Shown here one piece after another: positions 35,583 through 44,121 of a stretch of DNA of 64,000 bases (the stretch's first letter is position 1; the number at the start of each line of letters is the position of its first letter). The notes beneath the pieces were generated by a model. It was given only the letters and a program-made list of their open reading frames with translations. It was not told the DNA's origin and did no database searches. The stretch spans positions 6,741,342 through 6,805,341 of the forward strand of contig NZ_CP042431.1 in the NCBI RefSeq assembly GCF_007970185.1. The letters run 5' to 3'. This DNA comes from Pseudobacter ginsenosidimutans (GTDB lineage Bacteria > Bacteroidota > Bacteroidia > Chitinophagales > Chitinophagaceae). The translations under genes were made by a program, and so were the position numbers.

Positions 35583-36050
35583 ATGGCCCAGGCTGAATTA
35601 GATGTGTTTGATCTCAACATCCTCCGGATACTCCAGAAAGATGCCTCCTTAACCAATAAGGAAATCGCTTCTCAACTTAACAAGTCGGTTGCCACTGTTC
35701 ATGAAAGGGTACGCAGACTGAAGGAACAGGGATATATCAAACGAGTGGTGGCAATCCTGGACAGGAAGAAGATCAACAAAAGCCTGATCGCATTCTCGCA
35801 GGTGCTCCTGCACGATCATACCGCAGAAACGCTGGCTACGTTTGAAAGGGAAGTAAGCAAATTCCCTGAAGTGATGGAATGTTTCCAGATGACCGGAACT
35901 TTCGATTTCATTCTCAGGATAGCTACCAGTGATATGGACGCTTACCATGATTTCTATCGCAACAAACTGGCAAAGCTGCCCAATATCACCACCGTGCAAA
36001 GCTTTTTCGTATTGTCTGAAACGAAAAGCATCACGGCTTATCCAATTTGA
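35583..36050 (+). CDS. Lrp/AsnC-family transcriptional regulator
   Basis: 155 residues from ATG 35583; the upstream in-frame ATG at 35547 would add a hydrophobic stretch foreign to the family. The N-terminal winged HTH (DVFDLNILRILQKDASLTNKEIASQL, NKSVATVHERVRRLKEQGYI) is followed by the RAM ligand domain (about 70-150, PEVMECFQMTGTFDFILRIATSDMDAYHDF). Feast/famine-type regulators respond to amino acids. Overlaps nothing; its stop lies 5 bases from the convergent topoisomerase gene. Confidence 0.94.
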   Translation: MAQAELDVFDLNILRILQKDASLTNKEIASQLNKSVATVHERVRRLKEQGYIKRVVAILDRKKINKSLIAFSQVLLHDHTAETLATFEREVSKFPEVMECFQMTGTFDFILRIATSDMDAYHDFYRNKLAKLPNITTVQSFFVLSETKSITAYPI

Positions 36051-36055
36051 TTTTT

Positions 36056-38176
36056 CTATTTTTCTATTTCGAAGTCAAAACCTGCATTAAGCACCAGCTT
36101 TCCTTCCGCTTCGCCTTCAGTTCCCGGCAGTTTCCATCCTTTTATCTTCGAGGTCTTCCCTTTGGCAAGCAGGTCAGCAATTTGTTTTTCGGTCAGCTTC
36201 TTTCCGAAGATCTCGAAAGGTAGTTTGAAGCCACATACTTTGAAGTTGGCGCATCCATATGCAGTATTTCCTTTTTTCAGCGGATGCTCCTTGCATTTAG
36301 GGCATTGCTGTTCTTCAATCACCACCGCTTTCTTAGGCTCTTTGGGTTTTGCCTCTTTCTTCTTTTCTTCCGCAGGTGGCGCAGGCTTTTCAGCAATGGC
36401 GATCACTTTGTAATTAGCCGTTTTCACTTCCACTGTGAGGTCGATCACCATCTGGATCAGTTCCTGCTTGAAGGTATCGATGGTATATTCCCCTTTTTCA
36501 ATGAGGCGGAGTTTTCGTTCCCAGATACCCGTTAGTTCCGGGCTTTTCAGTAATTCAGTCTGAATGGTATCTATAAGATCGATGCCGGTTTGCGTGGCAA
36601 AGATGTTCTTTTTCTTTTTTTCGATATACTTCCGGCGAAAGAGTGTTTCGATGATATTCGCACGGGTGGATGGACGGCCAATGCCGTTGTCCTTCAGGAG
36701 CTCGCGCATCTCTTCATCATCCACCTGCTTCCCGGCTGTTTCCATCGCTCTCAGCAAACTGGCTTCGGTAAAGGCTTTCGGCGGAGTTGTTTTTCCCTGG
36801 TGTACCCTCGGGGTATGCGGACCGGTTTCACCAGCTGTGAATACGGGCAAGATCTTTTCCTCCTCTTCCCCTTCTTTTTTGGGAGCCGTATCGTTGGCAT
36901 AAACTTCTTTCCAGCCTGGTTCCAGTATCTGTTTTCCCGTTGCCTTGAATTCCACTTGTCCAACTTTTCCGAGCACAGTGGTATTGGCGATCTTACATTC
37001 AGGATAGAATGCAGCAATGAACCTTCTCGCCACCAGGTCGTAAATCCTTTTCTCTTCCAGGTTGAGATTGGAAGGAAAAATACCAGTGGGAATGATGGCG
37101 TGGTGGTCCGTCACTTTCTTATCATCGAACACCGTTTTGAGTTTGGGGATCGGTTGCGCAAGGATCGGTGCAGTAAGTGCAGCATAAGGCGTAAGGTCCT
37201 TCATGATCCCTTCGATCTTCGGATGCAGGTCTTCCGACAGGTAAGTGGTATCTACCCTGGGATAGGTGACCATCTTTTTCTCGTAGAGATTCTGTATGTA
37301 TTTGAGCGTATCATCTGCCGAGTAAGCGAATTTCTTATTGGCTTCCACCTGCAACGCTGTAAGATCAAACAGGCGTGGATTTCCTTCTTTTCCCTCCTTC
37401 CTCTCGAAACTGGTGATCTCAAAGGGATGTTCTTTCAGATAAGCCAGTCCTTTCTCTGCCCTCTCCAGTACTTTGATGCGATCGATAGTGGCCGTGAATT
37501 CGGTTTCTCGGTAGATGGTCTTGAGCTCCCAGTATTCTTCAGACACAAAAGCGTTGATCTCTTTCTGTCGCGCCACAATCATCGCCAGTGTTGGCGTTTG
37601 TACCCTACCGATAGACAGCACTGTTTTGCCCTGTGCAAATTTTTTGGTGAAAAGCCGGGTGGCATTCATGCCAAGGAGCCAGTCGCCAATAGCGCGGGCA
37701 CTACCTGCGGCATAAAGATTATTGTATTGATCTGCGTCTTTCAGTTTCTGGAAACCTTCGCGGATAGCGTCTTCTGTGAGGGAGGAGATCCAAAGTCTTT
37801 TTACCGGCGCAGAACATTGTGCTTTGAGCAATACCCATCGCTGGATGAGCTCACCTTCCTGGCCTGCGTCCCCACAGTTGATCACTTCTTCGCATTGCTG
37901 CACCAGTTGTTCTATTACCTTGAACTGTTTTTGTACACCGGCATTCTCGATGAGCTTGATGCCGAAGTTAGAAGGTATCATGGGCAGGTCTTCCAGTCGC
38001 CAGAACTTCCATTGTTCGGTGTAATCGTGCGGTTCCTTGAGGGTACAGAAATGCCCGAAAGTCCAGGTGACCTGGTACCCGTTACCCTCGTAATAACCAT
38101 CCTTGCGTTGTTTCGCCCCGATAATGTCGGCGATATCCCTCGCCACACTGGGCTTTTCAGCAATGCACACCTTCAT
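36056..38176 (-). CDS. topB: DNA topoisomerase III (type IA)
   Basis: 706 residues from ATG 38176. The Toprim domain opens with CIAEKPSVARDIA and has NCGDAGQEGELIQRW. The catalytic Tyr lies in KKMVTYPRVDTTYLSED. GIGRPSTRANIIETLFRRKYI is also typical. Near the C-terminus a Lys/Glu/Pro-rich linker (about 600-630) leads to a four-Cys zinc ribbon (CPKCKEHPL ... GCANFKVC). TopB relaxes and decatenates negatively supercoiled DNA through a 5'-phosphotyrosine. The upstream gap to the peptidase gene is 65 bases. I see no mobile-element context, so it seems to be a housekeeping copy. Confidence 0.95.
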   Translation of the reverse strand: MKVCIAEKPSVARDIADIIGAKQRKDGYYEGNGYQVTWTFGHFCTLKEPHDYTEQWKFWRLEDLPMIPSNFGIKLIENAGVQKQFKVIEQLVQQCEEVINCGDAGQEGELIQRWVLLKAQCSAPVKRLWISSLTEDAIREGFQKLKDADQYNNLYAAGSARAIGDWLLGMNATRLFTKKFAQGKTVLSIGRVQTPTLAMIVARQKEINAFVSEEYWELKTIYRETEFTATIDRIKVLERAEKGLAYLKEHPFEITSFERKEGKEGNPRLFDLTALQVEANKKFAYSADDTLKYIQNLYEKKMVTYPRVDTTYLSEDLHPKIEGIMKDLTPYAALTAPILAQPIPKLKTVFDDKKVTDHHAIIPTGIFPSNLNLEEKRIYDLVARRFIAAFYPECKIANTTVLGKVGQVEFKATGKQILEPGWKEVYANDTAPKKEGEEEEKILPVFTAGETGPHTPRVHQGKTTPPKAFTEASLLRAMETAGKQVDDEEMRELLKDNGIGRPSTRANIIETLFRRKYIEKKKKNIFATQTGIDLIDTIQTELLKSPELTGIWERKLRLIEKGEYTIDTFKQELIQMVIDLTVEVKTANYKVIAIAEKPAPPAEEKKKEAKPKEPKKAVVIEEQQCPKCKEHPLKKGNTAYGCANFKVCGFKLPFEIFGKKLTEKQIADLLAKGKTSKIKGWKLPGTEGEAEGKLVLNAGFDFEIEK

Positions 38177-38241
38177 AGTCCGTAATAAGAAACGGCAAAT
38201 GTCGTAATTTTTTGGAGCATCCTTTTAGGGAAATTGGGCAA

Positions 38242-39639
38242 TTACCCTCTCGCGGCATAAAGATCGTCCAATGTTTTGGGAAGATGTTTGCCCAGTTTTT
38301 CACTTCCGGTTCCGTTGATCACATAATTGTCTTCGATACGGATGCCTCCGAAATGCCGGTAGTCTTCCAGCAGTTCATAATTGATGAAGTCACCCAGTTT
38401 ATTCACTGCTTTCCATTTGTCTATCAATTCAGGAATAATGTAAATGCCTGGCTCAACGGTGAGCGTGAATCCAGCCTGCAGCGTTTTACCCAGGCGAAGT
38501 GATTTCCAGCCAAAGCTTGTTCCTTTTTTCAGAATATCCGAATAGCCAACATATTCTTCCCCGAGGTCTTCCATGTCATGTACATCCAGTCCGATCATAT
38601 GTCCGAGCCCGCATTGGAAGAAAAGGGTATGCGCATCATTGGCTACTGCTTCTTCGGGATCGCCTTTCACCAGTCCAACCTGTTTGAGACCACTCAGCAG
38701 GCGGATACAGGCCTGTGTATGCACTTCCCTGAAAGTGATACCAGGCTTCAGCAGGCTTACTGCATGGTCCATGGCATCAAGCACTATAGTATACAATTCC
38801 TCCTGCTTGCCGGTAAAGCGTTTACCCGACGGCGTGGTGCGTGTGAGATCGCCTGCATAATGCCTGTTGGTTTCTGCACCTGCATCACAGAGGATCATTT
38901 GTGCGTCCTGTATGGTATTGCCGTGGTAATGATTGTGCAGGACCTGCCCATTTACGGAAAGGATGGTTGGATATGAAACGCGCCCCCAATGGCTCATGGC
39001 AATTGATTCCGCCATTGCAGCCAGCTCATATTCTTTCATACCAGGCTTTGCATTTTGGATCACAGCCAGGTGCATATCGGCACTGATGGAGCAGGCTTTG
39101 TGCATTTCTTCCAGTTCGATCGCTTCTTTTATTTCACGCTGGCTGATCACTGCTTTGATGAAAGGAACAGAAATAAATTGTTCGATGCCAGGCAATGTTG
39201 TATTCAGCCAGGCAGATAATTTGATCTTGTTTTCAGGGCGGTATGGCGGAAGGAGCTGAATGGATTGTCCACTTTTTTGCGCCTGCTGCAATAGTATAAC
39301 CAACTGTGTAACCGGACCACTTTTCTGCACGCCTACAGCCTGCGCCAGCTCCTGCAATCCGGGCTGCGGGCCAGTCCAGATAATATCATCGATGCTCAGC
39401 TCATTTCCGAAAATGATCTCTTTGTTATTGTCAAGGTCTATCACCGCCACCAGTCCGGAAATGTCCAGTCCAAAATAATAAAGGAAGGTACTGTCCTGCC
39501 TGAACGGATACCAGTTATCCCGGTAGTTCATACTGCTCTCTTCATTTCCCATGAAAACCAGTAGCCCATTTTGCATGGTTTCGCTCAACTGTTTCCTGCG
39601 ACTTACGTACACGTCTTTGCTGAAAGTATTCAAATGCAT
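38242..39639 (-). CDS. pepP: Xaa-Pro aminopeptidase (aminopeptidase P, M24B)
   Basis: 465 residues from ATG 39639, no signal peptide. The N-terminal AMP_N domain (about 1-135, RRKQLSETMQNGLLVFMGNEE) is followed by a pita-bread catalytic domain. Dinuclear metal ligands are visible in order: Asp in CDAGAETNRHYAGD (two Asp), His in GLGHMIGLDVHD, Glu in TVEPGIYI and Glu in GGIRIEDNYVI. The enzyme removes N-terminal residues before proline, probably using Mn. The start region overlaps a doubtful small frame at 39542-39883. Confidence 0.94.
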   Translation of the reverse strand: MHLNTFSKDVYVSRRKQLSETMQNGLLVFMGNEESSMNYRDNWYPFRQDSTFLYYFGLDISGLVAVIDLDNNKEIIFGNELSIDDIIWTGPQPGLQELAQAVGVQKSGPVTQLVILLQQAQKSGQSIQLLPPYRPENKIKLSAWLNTTLPGIEQFISVPFIKAVISQREIKEAIELEEMHKACSISADMHLAVIQNAKPGMKEYELAAMAESIAMSHWGRVSYPTILSVNGQVLHNHYHGNTIQDAQMILCDAGAETNRHYAGDLTRTTPSGKRFTGKQEELYTIVLDAMDHAVSLLKPGITFREVHTQACIRLLSGLKQVGLVKGDPEEAVANDAHTLFFQCGLGHMIGLDVHDMEDLGEEYVGYSDILKKGTSFGWKSLRLGKTLQAGFTLTVEPGIYIIPELIDKWKAVNKLGDFINYELLEDYRHFGGIRIEDNYVINGTGSEKLGKHLPKTLDDLYAARG

Positions 39640-39883
39640 TACAATCGGATTTGATCAGCAATTTACGGGATTTACTGCTGGCGGAAAGACGCAATTCCAC
39701 TATTACAATTTTCTGCCCGGCATGAATTAACCAACCTGGTTGATCATTCCATACGGAAGCAGCCTGAAAGCCATTGCAGGACGATATTCTACCGGTCACA
39801 GTCTGCGCCTTGCTGTAAAAACATATTGGAACCAGCATAGCAATGAACAATACCAGCAGGAAGCAGCCGATTCTCAAACTCAT
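39542..39883 (-). CDS. Doubtful small secreted-protein frame overlapping pepP
   Basis: A 113-codon frame beginning 10 bases after the araC stop. The first ~27 residues form a convincing signal peptide (hydrophobic core CFLLVLFIAMLVPICF, then SKAQ). The mature part (TVTGRISSCNGFQAASVWN onward) is not recognisable, and the last 98 bases overlap pepP in another frame. It may be a short secreted protein, a decayed gene, or chance. Confidence 0.3.
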   Translation of the reverse strand: MSLRIGCFLLVLFIAMLVPICFYSKAQTVTGRISSCNGFQAASVWNDQPGWLIHAGQKIVIVELRLSASSKSRKLLIKSDCNAFEYFQQRRVRKSQETVERNHAKWATGFHGK

Positions 39884-39893
39884 ACAAATATTT

Positions 39894-40730
39894 TCAGGCT
39901 ACTTTCAGTTGTTGCTTATTCCTTTTGAACTCAGATGGAGAAACGCCAAAATACGACTTGAACAATCTCGAAAAATGCGTAACGTTTCCAAAACCCAGGG
40001 TATAACATACATCTGCAACCGCAAGTGACGTATTGGCTACCATCTCCTTTGCCTTTTCCAGTTTCTTCTGTCTGATCCATCGGGAAGGCGCCATATTATT
40101 GATGGCATGGAAATCCCTTTTAAAGCTGGAAAGACTTCTGCCTGATAATTTTGCCAGTCGTGAAAGCGTCAGGGAGTTTTCCAGGTTATCACAAACAACG
40201 GTCATGATATCGCCGTATACCTGTTGCTTCCATTGCAGCAGTTGTTTCAGAAGTACAGGATGTTTGGCGCCGATACAATACAGGAGTTCCAGCAATTTGA
40301 TCCTGGCGAGGGATGGCTCTACCCCATTTTCCGAAGTAAAATAATGGACAAGTGTAATGAAGTAATCTTCCAGTTGTGGGGTAATATCATGTACCGTTAC
40401 GGCATCCTGCAATGCAGGTCCTTCGGGTAATGCAGCCATGCGCGTAAATTCCAGCAGAAGTTCTTCTCCTATTACAGCCGTGATGATCTCCAGTGAAGCA
40501 TCGCCGGCTGTGAGCGAAACAGCAATGTCGCGTTTCAGGTAAATCAACTGACCGGCTTCCAGCCTGTAAACACCGGCGCCGTGCTCTACTGTGGCAGCGC
40601 CGCTCAATACGAACAATAAACGATGACGGGTATGTTGCGTGCTGAAAATAGAAAACGGAACATAGGTTTGTATGGAAATGAATGAGTCGCGGTATTGAAT
40701 GGACCTACCGGAGTTGGACAGAATATTCAT
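39894..40730 (-). CDS. AraC-family transcriptional regulator (ExsA-like)
   Basis: 278 residues from ATG 40730; a GTG at 40751 is in frame but lies inside the TGAAGTTCA repeat. N-terminal AraC_N/ExsA-type cupin (about 20-110, FVLSGAATVEHGAGVYRLEAGQLIYLKRD) and C-terminal HTH pair (about 175-272; SLTLSRLAKLSGRSLSSFKRDF and VADVCYTLGFGNVTHFSRLFK). Target unknown; a compact set of repeats upstream suggests autoregulation. Confidence 0.92.
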   Translation of the reverse strand: MNILSNSGRSIQYRDSFISIQTYVPFSIFSTQHTRHRLLFVLSGAATVEHGAGVYRLEAGQLIYLKRDIAVSLTAGDASLEIITAVIGEELLLEFTRMAALPEGPALQDAVTVHDITPQLEDYFITLVHYFTSENGVEPSLARIKLLELLYCIGAKHPVLLKQLLQWKQQVYGDIMTVVCDNLENSLTLSRLAKLSGRSLSSFKRDFHAINNMAPSRWIRQKKLEKAKEMVANTSLAVADVCYTLGFGNVTHFSRLFKSYFGVSPSEFKRNKQQLKVA

Positions 40731-40741
40731 GACGAAGGTTT

Positions 40742-40797
40742 TGAAGTTCACATTATCAAGCCAAAGGCAATGCCAAAGGATACTAAACTGAACTTCA
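40742..40797. promoter_or_regulatory. Inverted and direct repeats upstream of the AraC gene
   Basis: TGAAGTTCA at 40742-40750 and its inverse TGAACTTCA at 40789-40797 (47 bases centre to centre) flank a direct repeat GCCAAAGG at 40760-40767 and 40772-40779. On the minus strand the region holds TATCCTTTG, a -7 box with one extra base. Candidate operator/promoter of the gene at 39894-40730. Confidence 0.4.
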
Positions 40798-40822
40798 GTG
40801 CATTAATGCAAAACAGGAAACT

Positions 40823-40878
40823 ATCATTAACGAAATATCGTCAATCCACTTCAGGATTGACGATATTTCGTTAATGAT
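40823..40878. terminator. Perfect 25-bp inverted repeat after the TlpA-type gene
   Basis: Arms 40823-40847 and 40854-40878 are exactly complementary, with a 6-base loop, 17 bases beyond the stop of the 40895-42703 gene. The stem is A/T-rich but lacks a clear U-run. Position suggests transcription termination or 3'-end protection of the sigma-controlled operon. Confidence 0.7.
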
Positions 40879-40894
40879 CCGGAGAACCAAAACA

Positions 40895-42703
40895 TCATTG
40901 TAAGGCCATCTCGATCTGCAATTTCAATTTCATTTCGATATCTGCTCCTTCAAAACCGATGTTACTGAATTCAATGTACCCTTCCCGGTTGATGATATAG
41001 GTAGCAGGGATTACACTGAATTTGAACTTATCTCCTACTGCCGGATCAGTATTGTAGTAAACCGGAAAACTGTATTTACGGTTTCCAAACCAGCTCTGTG
41101 CGTCTTTGAGTGTATTGCGGGAACCGCTGTTCACTACCATGAACACTACATCAGGATTTTGTTTGCAGGCATCGTACAATTTCTGGATATAAGGCATTTC
41201 CTCCATGCAGGGACCACACCAGGTTGCCCAGAAATCTATCAGCAGCACTTTATTCTTCAACGCATTCGTGTCTACCGGCTTTCCATCCAGGGTAGTGAAA
41301 TGTTTCAGGGAAGGAGCCGGGATCCGTATTCTTTTTTTCGCCACATCCTTTTTCATCAGCTTCAATCTGGCAGCCTGCAACTGATCGAGACGCCCAGGCT
41401 GATTTGTTTTCCGGAAGAACCAGGCGGCATTATCAGCAGTTTCTTTGTCGAGGGCCGCCTGCAATGCAGCATCGATATTTTGCTGAGCTTCGGTTATCCG
41501 GCCGCGTTTGTAGTTGATCTGCGCCAGCATGGACAAAAGATTTCCGCGGGCAGTGCTATATACAGATTGACGCATGCTGTCGTTGGTATAAGGATATACA
41601 TAGCCAGTTTCCGGCCAGTAGCGGATCACTCCCACGGGGAAACTATCGGCCATCGATAAAGTATGTTCAGCATACCAGGCTGCACTGTCCAGCGCCAGGT
41701 CATTATCCAGCAAGGTCTGCGTGATCTCTTTGTACATGCGCGGCGTATAAGGATCTTTTTCACCCCTTCGCATGAAACCTGCATGGTACAGGGCTTTTGT
41801 ACTGTCTTTTTTTGCAGCGAACAATTCAAACAAGCGCTCATGGGCGCCTGTAAATGCGTTGCCATTGGTAGTAGTCTCATGTTGCAGCGCTTTCTCAAGC
41901 AATGCGATTTTTGTGGCTGTATCTTTCTCCCGGGAAATCTGACCAATGTAATACTCCCAGGCAAGATCGGAGCCTGCATACTTTTCAATCACCACTTTCC
42001 TGATACTGTCCACCCGCTGTGGTTCGCCGATGATATGATACCCCATCGTCACTTTATTCAGGTTACCTCCGTTGGTGGGAGCCGCATAAAAACGATCGGA
42101 TATCACCTTCAATGCCTCTTTCCTTAATTTCTCTTTTCCATTTTCCGGTGCGGCATTCATCTGACTGGTCAGTAACCTCAGCTTCGCTTCATAATTATCC
42201 GGATAGAGTTCCAGTTCTTTTTTGAACATTGCAGCCTGTGCTGCTGCCAGCCCGGGCGATTTACCCAGCTGCTGGTTCAGGCTATAACCGCGGTGCAGAT
42301 TGGCGCTGAATACAGGTTTTCTTTTTTTATCATACACCATTATTTCGTAATGCCCTTTGGCTGGTGCTTCAATTATCTCTCCGCTCTGCAGATAGAAGCT
42401 GGCAAAAGTGGCATAACGTTCCAGCGGAAAAGATATCGTCCAAATCCCTCCTCTCTTTTCCATATCAACCCTGTATGGCTGATCATACAGTGTGGAAGAG
42501 CTGAATACAAGGGTAACAATTCCTGCATCCGGCCCAATTGATTTTCCGGAACTACCGGCGCCGGCTATCCGAGGATCGAAGTTGACGGTAACGGTTTGTC
42601 CCCGCTGCGGGAATTCAGGAATAATGCTCAGGCGTTTTTGTGCAGTAAGGATCAGTACAGCCATGATTGCCATGGCTGTACTGATCAATTTTTTGATCAT
42701 CAT
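40895..42703 (-). CDS. Large TlpA/thioredoxin-like exported protein
   Basis: 602 residues. ATG 42703 overlaps the TGA of susD (ATGA), so translation is coupled; longer in-frame starts would fall inside susD. Signal peptide (cleavage near LILTAQ), then a beta-rich domain (about 25-140) and a long helical TPR-like middle (about 150-440). The C-terminal TlpA/AhpC-TSA thioredoxin domain has IDFWATWCGPCMEEMPYIQKL and the cis-Pro loop SVIPATYI. It is likely a periplasmic disulfide reductase or a scaffold with a redox tail. Its coupling to susD suggests it acts on the imported ligand or on the uptake machinery. Confidence 0.88.
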   Translation of the reverse strand: MMIKKLISTAMAIMAVLILTAQKRLSIIPEFPQRGQTVTVNFDPRIAGAGSSGKSIGPDAGIVTLVFSSSTLYDQPYRVDMEKRGGIWTISFPLERYATFASFYLQSGEIIEAPAKGHYEIMVYDKKRKPVFSANLHRGYSLNQQLGKSPGLAAAQAAMFKKELELYPDNYEAKLRLLTSQMNAAPENGKEKLRKEALKVISDRFYAAPTNGGNLNKVTMGYHIIGEPQRVDSIRKVVIEKYAGSDLAWEYYIGQISREKDTATKIALLEKALQHETTTNGNAFTGAHERLFELFAAKKDSTKALYHAGFMRRGEKDPYTPRMYKEITQTLLDNDLALDSAAWYAEHTLSMADSFPVGVIRYWPETGYVYPYTNDSMRQSVYSTARGNLLSMLAQINYKRGRITEAQQNIDAALQAALDKETADNAAWFFRKTNQPGRLDQLQAARLKLMKKDVAKKRIRIPAPSLKHFTTLDGKPVDTNALKNKVLLIDFWATWCGPCMEEMPYIQKLYDACKQNPDVVFMVVNSGSRNTLKDAQSWFGNRKYSFPVYYNTDPAVGDKFKFSVIPATYIINREGYIEFSNIGFEGADIEMKLKLQIEMALQ

Positions 42704-44091
42704 TTGTATCCGTCGTTTTGTTCCAGGTAAACATTCGTTTTCATCGCATTCAAAGGAATGGGATACAAGGTATCCGTAGACTGCCAGTTGGCGTCTTTGA
42801 TGGGTTTCAATACTGCATCGGACCTGCCTGTACGTTTCAGATCGAACCAGCGATGCCCCCATTCAACAAACAGTTCCATATGCCTCTCCTGCTCTACTGC
42901 CAGCAGCAGTTCACTTTTATCAAGTGTTTCCGGCAATGCCAACAGTCCTGCGCGAATGCGTATGGAATCCAGGTCGGCACGGCCATCATCCAGTTTGCTT
43001 TGCTGTATTCTCGCTTCAGCACGGATCAGGAATTGCTCGGCCAGGCGCATTACCATGGAATATTCTGTGAGTGTACCGATGGTGGTTGTACGCACTTTGT
43101 ATTTATACGGAAAGTACACAGTAGCGCCGGAACTCAGTTTCCTGAAACCGGTCCAGTTGGCCAGCCTTTTATCATTGGGCTCGAATTTCTCTATGAGATG
43201 GGTAGTATCCAGCCTGAAGAGCGGTGTTCCTGTTGGGGTTGCAGGTGTTGAAGTAAAACCTTCCCAGGTATTGCGGCCACCTGCCAGATTCACAGGCATC
43301 AATTGCCAGATCGCTTCACGGCTATTGGCCAGGAAAACGGAGTTCAGGTCTGTCAGCAGATCATACAGGGAATTATCCAGCACCAGCGTAGCCTCTGCTT
43401 CAGCCAGCGACCATTGTTTCGTGTACAGGTAAGCGCGAGCCAGTAATGCAGTGGCAGCAGCTTTATTGGGGCGAACACGGTTGGCAGTAGGATAATTATC
43501 CTCCATCAGATTCTTAGCCTCTTTCAGATCAGCAATGATCTGATCATATACCACGGCTGTTTTTTCACGGGGCTTCACACCGTTGGCGATATAATCCGTA
43601 CTGGTGATCAGTGGCACATCGCCATACATATTCACCAGGTAGAAATGCAGGAAGGCGCGCATGAAATAAGCTTCACCCAACAACTGTTTCCTTACAGGCT
43701 CGGACAATGAAGTTGTCTTTGTCAATCCTTCAATGCAAGAGTTGGCATGATAAACATAAGAATACTGATCAGCCCACATGCTTTGTACATACTGACTGGA
43801 AGGCAACAGCGAATTTTTCCTGAACACATCATAATTCTCGAAACCTGTAAAATAGTACAGGTCATCCGCCTGCATGGCAGTGAGATAATTCATCAGCACA
43901 TTGGCCCAGAAATAATTGAAGGAGTTCATATTGCTGTACAGCCCCACTATGGCGGCTGTAGCCGTTTTATCATCAGTGAAGGTCAGCGCAGAAGCCAGTT
44001 CATTATTGGGATCCGGGGTTTCAACAAATTTGTTGCAGGACATTGACCCCATTATCAACCACCCTGCCAATAGTATGTGAATGCGTTTCAT
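42700..44091 (-). CDS. SusD/RagB-family lipoprotein (sigma-controlled locus)
   Basis: 463 residues from ATG 44091, lipobox SMSC followed by NKFVETPDPNNELASALTFTDDKTA. SusD-like helices and the C-terminal RagB motif (ERHMELFVEWGHRWFDLKRTGRSDAVL) are intact. It is shorter than the PUL 1 and PUL 3 SusD proteins (609 and 520 residues), as in the RagB-like group that pairs with STN-SusC transporters. Start lies 30 bases after the susC stop. Ligand not predictable. Confidence 0.94.
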   Translation of the reverse strand: MKRIHILLAGWLIMGSMSCNKFVETPDPNNELASALTFTDDKTATAAIVGLYSNMNSFNYFWANVLMNYLTAMQADDLYYFTGFENYDVFRKNSLLPSSQYVQSMWADQYSYVYHANSCIEGLTKTTSLSEPVRKQLLGEAYFMRAFLHFYLVNMYGDVPLITSTDYIANGVKPREKTAVVYDQIIADLKEAKNLMEDNYPTANRVRPNKAAATALLARAYLYTKQWSLAEAEATLVLDNSLYDLLTDLNSVFLANSREAIWQLMPVNLAGGRNTWEGFTSTPATPTGTPLFRLDTTHLIEKFEPNDKRLANWTGFRKLSSGATVYFPYKYKVRTTTIGTLTEYSMVMRLAEQFLIRAEARIQQSKLDDGRADLDSIRIRAGLLALPETLDKSELLLAVEQERHMELFVEWGHRWFDLKRTGRSDAVLKPIKDANWQSTDTLYPIPLNAMKTNVYLEQNDGYK

Positions 44092-44121
44092 AATTTCATT
44101 TTTTGATTGTAGGAATACCAT

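Noticed and set aside
36590-38185. 531-codon plus-strand frame opposite topB
   Set aside because: topB carries all expected motifs on the other strand; the antisense frame is a side effect of codon use.
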